The notes under the pieces were generated by a model. The model did not search any database and was not told the DNA's origin. It saw nothing but the letters and a program-made list of their open reading frames with translations. A program made the translations under genes and the position numbers. From Staphylotrichum longicolle (lineage: Eukaryota > Ascomycota > Sordariomycetes > Sordariales > Chaetomiaceae), in contig JAHCVI010000001.1 in the NCBI GenBank assembly GCA_019096155.1, forward strand, positions 9,982,001-10,046,000: a DNA stretch of 64,000 nt, in the 5' to 3' direction. Positions 45,301 through 54,965 of the stretch are shown piece by piece (the stretch's first letter is position 1; each line of letters opens with the position of its first letter).

Positions 45301-46570
45301 TGAGGTCGCCCTTGGCGACGGCTGTGGTGACCTTGATGATATCTCGCACCTGGGTGGTCAGATTGTTCGCCATGGCGTTCACGTTGACTGTAAGCTCGTT
45401 CCACATGCCCTGGACGCCCTCGACGTCGGCTTGGCCGCCGAGCATACCCTCAGTTCCGACATCTCTGGCCACGCGTGTGACTTCGGAGGCAAATGTCCGC
45501 AGCTGGTCCACCATGGTATTGATGGTCTGCTGGAGTTGGAGGATTTCGCCCTTGGCGGGGCGCTCGATCTTCTTGGTAAGATCACCGTGGGCCACAGCGG
45601 TTGTCACGGATGCGATCTCGCGCACTGGAAGATAAGGTTAGATCAAACAGGACCTCGAGATCACGTCAGAAAAAAAGTGGACATACCTTGATCCGTGAGG
45701 TTCTGCGCCATGACGTTCACTAAGGGTCCAGTTAGCACACAGACAGTTCTGTGGTTGATTCGAGTAGGGCATAAACGCACCATTGTCAGTAAGTTCCTTC
45801 CATGTGCCGTCGACGCCTTCAATCTGCGCCTGGCCACCGAGGATACCCTCGGTTCCGACTTCGCGGGCGACGCGAGACACTTCGCTCGAGAAGACCTGCA
45901 GTTGGTCATCCATGGTATTGATGGTGCGCTTGAATGTCGTAATTTCAGGGTCCATCTCCACACTGTTCATGCGGACCTTTTTGGAAAGGTCTCCACGCGC
46001 GACGGCCGTAACGATCTCGCCGATCTCGCGCAACGCCTTTTGGAAAGCCTCATTGGCCTTTTGGTGCTTCCACAACTCGCGCTCCAGGGTCGCCACCCGC
46101 TCCTGCTCGATGATGGCGAGGGCCTTCTCCTGCAGCTGCTTCTGCTCGAGAAGCTGCGCATTGACGCCGTCAAGTTCCTGACGCTGGCTGTCGAGAAGCT
46201 TCGACTGGTCGTCGACGTGCTCGCGCAGGTCCTCCAGGGCCTGGGCCTCGTCGATGAAGCCATTGCGCGGAAGATTGGTGGGGTATTTCGGGCGTGCCCT
46301 AGCCTTCTCATCTGCAAAGAGGCTATCCGCCGTCTCGTTCGGTGTGTCGGGGAAGACGTTTGTGGTACCCGAATTTGCGCGGGCCTCGAGCTGTTGTACC
46401 CTCAGCACCAGGGCGGCAAGCTCGCGCTCGAGGTTCGTCTTCTCGGCGGTCTCGGGGCCTGGGAGCTTCACGCTCGGAGTCGTATTAGCTAGCGCGGGTG
46501 GCGTCGTCGGATCGGTAGCGAGAGATTTGACGACAGCCGCGACGGCGGCCAGCGAAGAGTCGCCGCTCAT
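42377..46570 (-). CDS. nik1: Group III hybrid histidine kinase, NIK1/OS-1 type
   Basis: Cytosolic osmosensing hybrid histidine kinase upstream of the HOG pathway; the known target pathway of phenylpyrrole and dicarboximide fungicides. Six exons (45781-46570, 45687-45719, 44798-45624, 44468-44734, 42909-44405, 42377-42841) give 1,292 residues. After an N-terminal coiled coil come five HAMP-type repeats of about 92 residues (units such as [14 protein letters not shown] with INTMVDQL and [12 protein letters not shown]) and a partial sixth. The kinase core has the H-box [16 protein letters not shown]-box [15 protein letters not shown]1 DTGIGIP and G2 [19 protein letters not shown]. The receiver domain has [10 protein letters not shown], the phospho-acceptor Asp in [10 protein letters not shown], and YLSKPLQQN. 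All catalytic motifs are intact. The methionine at 46570 ([20 protein letters not shown]) matches the expected N-terminus; one in frame 20 codons upstream is less likely. Exon 2 is a 33-nt micro-exon. The exon 5 acceptor is AAG, since the nearby CTAACAG is the branch site. Confidence 0.97.
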
Positions 46571-49500
46571 GGTTGCGGCGGGGGACGGCGTTGACGCCGC
46601 GGAGGACCGATTCGGTAACAGCACTGACAAAAGAAACCCGATCGGATGGTGGGGGGAGGGAAGGGATCGGGTCCAGCTGCCGGTGATTGTCTAATCTCGT
46701 TTGCGTGGGAAATGGTGTGTCATGCGGGAGTCGATGTCGACGGATTTCGGACTGCTCGTTGCTATCCCGTCGAGTTTTGACGGTGTAGACGATGGATGGG
46801 CGACGGGACGGTGTGGTTGAAGATGGTCCGAGGCGGGCCTGTGTGGGCGGGTCGCGCTGAAGGAGTCGGTGCTTGGCGGCTGCACAGCGCAGAGACTGAG
46901 AAAAAGCCAAGCGAAAAGGCCGAATCGCCCGTATCCGCAGGGACCCTAGAATAGGGCAAAGCGGAGACGCTGCCGGTTTGTTGCGAGCTTTGTTCGCCCC
47001 TCTTGTCGCTTCGCCCCGGGCTGCTCGTGAAAGAACGAGGCGGCGGGAAAAGGACGCGAGGCGGATTCGGGGACGCACGACGGGACTCAGACGACGGTGG
47101 GTGGCAGCAAGAGAGCGCTGCCTTTGAGGGTTGATTGATGCCGTGGGTTGCAGGGAGAGGAGGAGAAGAAGGAGAATGGGGAAGTGCTGGGGGGTGCCGG
47201 TCGGGTCGCCGAGGAGGGGAGGGATCAGCGGTCCGCTGCCCATTCGTTGGAACCTGGAATCGCTGCACCACCGCCCCTTTTAGTGCTTAGCGGTGTCTGG
47301 GAAGGTCTGGGGCCCGCTCTTGCTGCGGGTTGAGTGCCGCTTCAGGTATGTCCTCAGGGAGGAGGAGGTCTTCCGGGACACAGTGGGTTTGCGTCTGCAC
47401 CCAACTTGTTCAATCGATAATTATTTAAACTGGCCTGCCCGCGGCTTGCCCTGCAGAACCTGAACCTAGAAAAGGAACACGCGGTTTGCTATGACCTGAC
47501 CTGACTCGTAATCTGGAGACCGAGACTTGATGGAACACGTTTAGAGAGCGCACAGGCTCAGGTACCGTCTCGTCGTTTCCCAGAGGTTTCCTTACCAGGT
47601 TGGATCCCCGCCATAAGTCATCATCGGTATCGGGGCCATGTCGCCGGGGGGGAGAGAAGCGTCCGGGTTTCACCACGCACCGTGGACAGCAGCCCGAAGC
47701 ACGCGGTGCTTCCCCGCTTCAAGGCAACCAGCATTTTCCCAATGGACCTGACGAGCCTGGCTCGAGCCTGAGTGGGTGCAGAAAAGCTCTGCCCTCGCCT
47801 TGCACCTGAGGTTTCCGTCCACCTCCAGCTCTGGAACCGCCACTGCGGGGCTCACGACGGGGCCTTGCTCGGTTTCTTGGAGCATTGGTCGGCCACTCAG
47901 AAACCACCGCCGGCAACGACTTTATACAGCAAACCGGAGAAGTGCAGAAAAAGCCCGTCATCCGTCGTCTGGTATCCTCGGCGTTCCTGGCCCAGAGCTT
48001 GCCACGGCGAGCTAGCTGTGTGACGGATCTTCATCCAACGTCTGGCGCGGCATGGGAGGGGTGGTTGCACCCAATATAGTGCAGATGTGAAGGGCAGGCA
48101 GTTCAGTTGGCGTGGTTGGGCATGTTTTTGCCTCCCCTCTGTCCCCGGGCCCAAGGCTACCTACCACCACCCATCCGAGCCTAAAACCCAACCGACCGAC
48201 ACATCGAGATGCGGACGGCGGTGAGCAGGTTCTCAGGTAATCTGCACTGTCCTTGAGACTGCGTATTCGCCGCTGGGGTTTCCAGATTGCCATCCTGGCT
48301 TGTTCAAGATGTCAAAGTCACACCAGAACTTACTCGTCGCCAGTCGCTGGACAGCCTAGCCCCCGAGCGGGGCCTGGCCAGTGAGCAATCAGAAAGCAGG
48401 AACCGCCGCAGGGCGGCCAGCGCCGTTGCGGGGCGCCCCAAAGAAAAAGCCGGCTCATCGGCTGGCAGCCGCAGGCTGCAGGAGCAGATTGGACGAGAAA
48501 CCCACCGCACAGTGCGGATCTCTTTTCGCTCTTCTTCACTCCTGCAGCTTGCTTGAGCATTTTCCCCACCATCCTTCCAAATGTTCCGTCGCATGGTTCT
48601 TTGATTTTGGGGGCGTCGGAAAAGGCCCCGTTCAAGAATCAATGCGTTCACGATTTTTTTGCTTTCTTCTGTCGGGACCGACACAGAGAAGCGGTCTCAG
48701 CTAGCAAAGTGATAGATCAAGCCACCTACGTCATTTAGAGGGGTATGCAGCGGTGGCGCAGTCACCGACCAAAGTTCTCCTGGAGCTCCTTTGCTGAGCA
48801 ACCTAATCCAGTGAAAGTTGAAACCAAGAGGCGGACGCCTTTGCCATGTCAGATTGCCGTGATGGATTGTGATATGCATCCCTCGGCGTCAATGGGCTTT
48901 TTGACCAGACACGGTGCGGCTTGACGGCGAGTGATCCTGGTTGGGCCCTTTTTCTTCTTTTCCTTCTCTTTGGATGCACCTGAAACTGCTTGCTGCGATC
49001 AGCTGAGGGGATGCCAAGACTGGGGCTAGCGGGAATGCACCTCCGGGACGATGGTTGGGAGGTTTCGATTCTCAGCAAATCCATTTTTGACTGATCAGTT
49101 GCGGATCCACGACGGCCAGAGCCACCACCCCTTTTCCTCGTGTCTCGGGGGGCTGAGCAAGCCCGGGCCAGATCATCTGGTCCAATGGGCATATCCGTGG
49201 ATTTGGCATGAATTGAAACATATCACTGGCCACCCGGACCCTGGATTCGGCTGCAAAACCAGGAGCAGGTGATGATGCCCTCGCGGCGCCTTGCCTCAAG
49301 CTTGCCTTTTTCGCTCGCTCAGGCTCGTATCTGATCTTCCTATCTGCGCACTGTCCGTCTCCTCACGATCAGCACCCGACGCTCCACCCGGACCATGAGG
49401 TTGGATAACTCCAGGACCCTGAAAAGAGCGGGTCGGCTGGAGATGGCCCACGGCAATCGTAGATCTGAGCTCGAAACGTGGAAGGACTGGGAGGATTGGC

Positions 49501-50707
49501 CGTTGGAATGTTTGATGCTCTGATGAAAGGGCCGGGAGCGACGCCTTGTCGCAGCTCGCAACCCTCTGGTGTTTCGCCGAAAGACACGATTTGCAAGAAG
49601 CTGCAACGTTGTTTCTTTGACGGGGGTGGTCTGGCAGCTGGGAGCTGAAGAGGGAGTGTGGTCTCACTGGTCTGTTATTTGCGCGGAGTTCTCACCGCTG
49701 TCTCTGCCGGCCATCCCTGTGAGGCAGCCAGCCGGAAATGCAGCAGGGTCCCTCTCCATCGCGACGCTGGGTTGTCCCGGTCCAGCGGGCAACTCGGCAG
49801 CAACACGGCGTCCCGGATTGGGCAGGCCGGAACACGGGGCTTGGCCGGCGGTGAGGACGGCGCCAAGCCGGGCAGTCGGCACCGGCAGTGGGGATACCTT
49901 CCGCGGAGAGCCCCTCGGAGTGTTTACTCTGGTTGTTCTAGCTTCGAAGATCCTCACGAGAGCAAGAAAGGCATACCTGGTTAGACAATTGCATTAGTTT
50001 GTCGTGGCAATGAGACATCGCAGGCCGAGGTAACACCATGACAAGAAGAGCCAACCTCCAGCGATGATATTTCGCATGTCGTCAACCTTGATGAGAGCAC
50101 AGCCTTCTTTTTTCTCCTCTGCTGTGAGACACTCGAACAGGACCTATGATGTTGAAAAACGGATGATCAATTGACGCATCGTCGTCATCACGGCCTTGAG
50201 GCGTCGCGACAAGACATATCAAACGTGCGTGAAGACATCGCTTCTATTTGGGACGCAGGAGGCGGCGTCACTGCCGGCAATGACTTTCTACAACTTTGTC
50301 GTTGATCGACCTAGCTCGGGCATTGGAAAAGTGCTACTATCAAGTGACTAAACCCTGAGAGGGAGACAGAGGATGGGAGCAGCCTTGCGTTGCGTGTCGT
50401 TTTGAGAAAGAATAGAGGAGAGAGAAAGTTGCAACAAAGCTGATAACTACGGTGCTACCTTGAATCAATGAAGACAAGACAAATAGACCAGCAGATACGC
50501 GTGTTCGAAACAATGCTCCAAATGCTAAGTACTATGCTCTCAACTTCAACCTGAGAAGGAAGGAGCCGTGGCTGAAAGACTTGGGTTAGGGTTACAATAC
50601 ACTCGCGACTCGATAAGATAAGAAATTTATCTCGAGTTGTTGCAGGCCAAATGAGTCCGAGTTCAAAGCACAGCATCCCTCGCCCCTCGCTCTCATCAAA
50701 AGCAGTG
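46571..50707. other. Divergent gene-free region between NIK1 and DUS2, 4.1 kb
   Basis: I see no convincing gene. 46,571-47,280 is C/T-rich on the minus strand and is probably the NIK1 leader. 47,280-49,980 is moderately GC-rich with only short, random-looking frames. 49,980-50,650 is AT-richer and leads into the DUS2 promoter. No tRNA, repeat or mobile element is recognisable. Confidence 0.5.
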
Positions 50708-52169
50708 ATGTTCCGGGTAGCCCGCTCTCTGCGTGGAATCCGAAGCATCAGCATCATGGCGACCGCCGAACAGACAACTGCCGCTGCCGCTGCCGCGACT
50801 CCCGCAGCACCTCTCCCGCGGGTGCCCATGGTGCCCATCCCACCGCGCGGCGTCGACTATCGCGGCAAGCTCGTCCTCGCCCCCATGGTGCGCTCCGGCG
50901 AGCTCCCCTCCCGATTGCTCGCCCTGCACTACGGCGCTGATCTCGTCTGGGGTACATTCCCCTCTTCCTTGCCCCCCATCCACAGCCCACAGCCCACCGC
51001 TAACCCCGCTTCTTTTTGTTCCAGGTCCCGAAACAGTCGACCACTCCCTGATCGGCGCCGCCCGCCGCGTCAACCCGCGCACCGGCATGGTCGAGTACAC
51101 CCGCCAGCCGTCGCACTCCCACAGCCCCGCCAACTCGGCCGGCGTCCACGAGTCCGTCATCTACCGCCTCGACCCGGCCCGCGAGCGGGGCAAGCTCGTC
51201 TTCCAGCTCGGCACCGCGGACCCGGCGCGCGCCGTCGCCGCCGCCCGCTTCGTCGCCCCGGACGTCGCCGGCATCGACGTCAACGCGGGCTGCCCCAAGC
51301 CCTTCTCCGTGCTGGGCGGCATGGGCGCCGCGCTGCTGCAGACCCCCGAGAAGCTGGCGGGCATCCTCGAGGCGCTGGTCAAGGAGATCGTGCCCGAGTT
51401 CGGCATCGGGATCAGCGTCAAGATCCGGCTGCTGGAGACGGCGCCCGAGACGGAGGCGCTCGTGCGCAGGCTGGTGCGGACGGGCATCACGGGGCTGACG
51501 GTGCACTGCCGCACGACGCCCATGCGGCCGAGGGAGAGGGCGATTCGCGGGCAGCTGGGCATGGTGGCGGCCGTGTGCCGCGAGGCCGGGGTGGCGTGTT
51601 TGATGAACGGGGACGTGGAAGGAAGGGACCAGGCGGACCGGCTGGTGGCCGAGTTCGGGGTGGACGGGGCCATGATCGCGACGGCGGCGGAGAAGAACCC
51701 GAGCTGCTTCCGGAGTGCGGCCGACGGCGGGATGGCGAGCTGGGAGGACGCCGTGGAGCGCTATCTGCGGTACGCGATGGAGGTGGAGAACAAGATCTCC
51801 AACACCAAGTTTCTGCTGGCGCAGATGATCCCCGGCAAGGCGGCCACGTACAAGGAGGTGCACAAGTGCAAGTCCTATGTCGACTTTACGCGGGCGCTGG
51901 GGCACGAGGGGATGGCTGAGATGGCCAGGGAGACGGATAAGGTGCTAGGGCTGGGCGAGTTCGAGGTGAAGCCGGAGCCGAAGCCGAAGAACAAGCAGAA
52001 GAACCAGCAGCAGCAGCAGCAAAAGGGCGGCCAGCAGCAGCAGAAGGGCGGCCAGCAGGCGTCCAAGAAGCGGAAGCACGAAGGCGAGGAGAGGGCTGAG
52101 CCTGGAAAGAAGATGGCCGAGGCCGTCGAGCCCACGCCTGCCGCCGCTCCTGCGTCGGTTGCGGTGTAA
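50708..52169 (+). CDS. dus2: tRNA-dihydrouridine(20) synthase, Dus2/Smm1 type
   Basis: FMN-dependent enzyme that reduces U20 in the D-loop of tRNAs. Two exons (50708-50951, 51025-52169) give 462 residues. The TIM-barrel start GKLVLAPMVRSGELPSRLLA binds FMN. The catalytic cysteine lies in NAGCPKPFSVLGGMGAALL. RTGITGLTVHCRT and MNGDVEGRDQADRLVAEFGV are typical Dus segments. The C-terminal helical domain includes NTKFLLAQMIPGKAATYKEV and is followed by a basic, Gln/Lys-rich tail with KKRK (possible nuclear localisation signal). I chose 50708 (MFRVARSLRGIRSISIM), an Arg-rich amphipathic start that could target mitochondria; in-frame alternatives are 50651 and a downstream methionine at MATAEQTT, so dual localisation is conceivable. 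It is convergent with Ppe1. Confidence 0.93.
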
Positions 52170-52540
52170 ATATCTCCTAATATCTTCTTTTTTAGCATGG
52201 GAGCGGTCGGTCGGCGTATGGGCGTGGAACAGCATCTTCGGGGCCTGGCTTGGATTGGAAATGATATCCTGGTGTGCGAAACAGATTAGATGGCGCATGC
52301 TGGTAGACATTGAGACACCCCCCTCTTCTTTCGCAGAGGCAATCATCACTTTCAACGCTTTGCCCGTAATCATGTCGATGGTATCTCCGTCGCTACAACT
52401 ACCTTATGTAACTGATGATAGTGTATGTCCGCCAAACCCAAGCCAAGCACAACAGAGTACAACCTTCTACCTCACCCTGCTGAACTTTAAACAGTGTATG
52501 TACTCATCATCCCATCATCTCACCACCCCCCTGCCGCCCG
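52170..52540. other. Convergent 3' region of DUS2 and PPE1
   Basis: 371 bp between two stop codons; no distinct feature visible beyond expected 3' untranslated sequence. Confidence 0.5.
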
Positions 52541-54289
52541 TCAAACCCTCTTGCCCTGTGCCAGCAGCTCCGACACTTTGGGCGGCAGCACCAGCGTACT
52601 CCGGTCATTCCTCCGGTGGAAATCCACCAGCGCCATGGCCGTCTTCTCCGGCAGGTCCTCGTGGATAAAGTGTCCAGCCTCGGGGAACACCTGCAGCGCG
52701 TATTTCCCTGTATTCATCCACCAGTTTAGCTGTCGGTCAGAGTGTGGAGAGAAGGGAAAAGAGGTTAGTCGAGAGGAGAGAGAGGGAAAAACAAAAACGC
52801 ACCCTGCATCTGCCCAATCGTCAACTCGGTATCCAGCCTGTCCGTCCCCGCAAGCAGCAACATCTTGCCGCCCCTGCCCGCCAGGAACTTCTTGCTCAGC
52901 CCGCTGAACCACCCCTCCCAGAACGGCTGCGTCCGCGCGAGGTCCGTCCGCCACCGCCACGGTTTGCTACTACTCCCGCCTCTCCCCCTGCCCCTCGCAC
53001 CCCCACCACCAACAACCCCACCCAGCCCGCTGCCGTCCTCCGTTTCGACTCCGTTCAGAGTCGTCCCGAACCCCCCCTCTTCTTGATCTCCCTCTCCCGC
53101 CTCCGCCACCTCCGCCACCTCCCCCCCGCTCCGGGGTGGCTGGTGCACATGCACCAGCAGGCCCGGCACGCTCGCGCGCGCGCTGACGGCGTTGCGCACC
53201 GTCCGCGACCGCACGTGCCACTCGACGCCGTCGCGCAGCGTCTCGAACCCGGCGGGCCGCGTCGCCAGGTACGCGTGCATGCTCTGCAGCGCGTCCATGG
53301 CGGAGCCCTCCACGACGTCGAGGACGGCGTAGCCGAGGAGGTCGATCATCCCCGCCGCCGCCGCTCCGAGGGCGGCAGCGGGGGGGCGGGTGCCGGAGAG
53401 AGCTGTTGTGGAGTTGGTGGGTAATGGGCGGGGGAGTGAAGAGACGGCAGGAGGAGCGGCCCGTTTTTGGCTGGCTGCTGCTGCTGTTGGTGGTGGTGAT
53501 GGTTGTGGTGGTTTGGACAGAGACGGGAGGAGGACGGACGCAAACTCGGTCACGACGGCGCCGCCTAGCGAGTGGCCCACCAAGATCAGCGGCGGGAGGG
53601 TCGGCCAGTGCATGGCGGACTTGGTCAGCGTCAAGACGGCGAGCAGGTCGGCGGCGAGGGTGGGGAGGGTGAGGTCTTCCGGTCCCGGCTCTTCCCCCCC
53701 GCCGTCTCTCGAGTCCGGGGAGGTGGTGGTGAGGCCGTGGCCGCGCGCGTCAAGGGACAGGATCCCTGCGGAGGGCATGCGCTTTCTGATTTCCGAGCCC
53801 AGGACGGCAAAGGAGAGGCCCGACGACCCTGCGCCGTGGTGGGTGACGAAGAGCGGGCCGGGGGCCTTACCCGGGCCGGAGGATGGGGCGGGCGAGGTGA
53901 GGTAGGCGTGGTAGGTGATGGAGCCGTCGGGGGCCGCGAGGAAGAGCTCGCGCTCGAAGTAGGTGGTCCAGGGGATGGGATCAAAGGAGCGACTGGGGAA
54001 GCTGGAGGAGGTTGTTAGTTGAATTCTACTGCCGTTCTAAGATGGGGGCTTTAGAATACCCCTGCGGGCGAGCAAACAGCGCCCTCCCTGGCGACGGAAT
54101 GACTGTCCCGGTGGACGACATGGACGAGGCCGACGACGAGTCGTCGTCTTGCGGGGTGTTGGGCACGGAGCCCGATCCATAGCGGTCCTCGTCGAGCTCG
54201 CTGAACTCGGGCAGCGGCGGCGGGGGTGCCATGGCGTGCATGGCGGTACTAATCTTTGCCTTGGCCCACTTTTTTTGGAGGTCGCTCAT
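52541..54289 (-). CDS. ppe1: Protein phosphatase methylesterase (Ppe1/PME-1), loop-expanded
   Basis: Alpha/beta hydrolase that removes the methyl ester from the C-terminal Leu of the PP2A catalytic subunit. Three exons (54060-54289, 52803-54001, 52541-52707) give 531 residues. The N-terminus MSDLQKKWAKAKISTAMHAM precedes a disordered stretch. The core has PLFVTHHGAGSSGLSFAVLG (oxyanion region), LSLDARGHG, nucleophile elbow VGHSLGGAV, and MIDLLGYAVLDVVEGSAMDA. GGKMLLLAGTDRLDTELTIG leads to the catalytic-His segment GKYALQVFPEAGHFIHEDLP. Introns are 58 and 95 bp; the 95-bp acceptor (AATACAG) is chosen because it alone restores QMQGKYALQVFPEAGHF. It is longer than the roughly 390-400 residues typical of the family because of a Pro/Ala/Ser insert after the elbow and a Gly/Arg-rich insert before the last strand. 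Confidence 0.93.
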
Positions 54290-54965
54290 GTTCTGCGGAC
54301 CATGGCCAGGAGACAGGGTCGAGGAGTGGGCAGGTTGTGCCTTGACGGATTGTTTTGAGACTTTGGAGTTGTCGCAATAACGGCCTGCTCAAAGTGCAGA
54401 AAATAACCACGTGAGATGGCTATATCTCTGCGTCAAGCAAAACAAGCACACACACACGGATGCCCTGCCGGATCGTTGGATTCTCGCTGGTTTCTCACCA
54501 GACTCGAGATGGTGGTGAGGGATCGAGTTTGAGTCGAGAACAGCCCGACCTTTGAGGTGAGGTCATTGGCCGACGCCTTTGACCACCAACTCGCACTGTG
54601 CTGCCCCCGTTTCAGGGGAAGTTGCCCTGCATATTGCCCAGAGGCTGGTCAGAGACAGTGTGGGCCAGGGTTCCTACACCATATCCTCAAAACGAACCCC
54701 TGACAACTTGCGAGAGCAACGCTCACACCACTCTTTACAACTAAGACATGCAAAGCCATGATGATTTCAAAGGAGGTATTGTACACGCTATATATCTCGC
54801 ATGGTCATTTCGCTATTTCATACAACTCATTCCTGGTGTTCCTGGCTCTCCAAACCCGAACCAACTCTGCCTTCCCTATACCACATAGTGTAAATACCAA
54901 AGGATATAGCCAAGTATATGCAGTTTTATTCCCATCCTCAATCATTCAGCCCTGCACTTCCCCCC
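54290..54965. other. Intergenic between Ppe1 and the FLC gene
   Basis: 676 bp with the Ppe1 promoter and the 3' flank of the FLC gene, both on the minus strand. A short CA run lies at about 54,449-54,460. Nothing else is visible. Confidence 0.5.
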
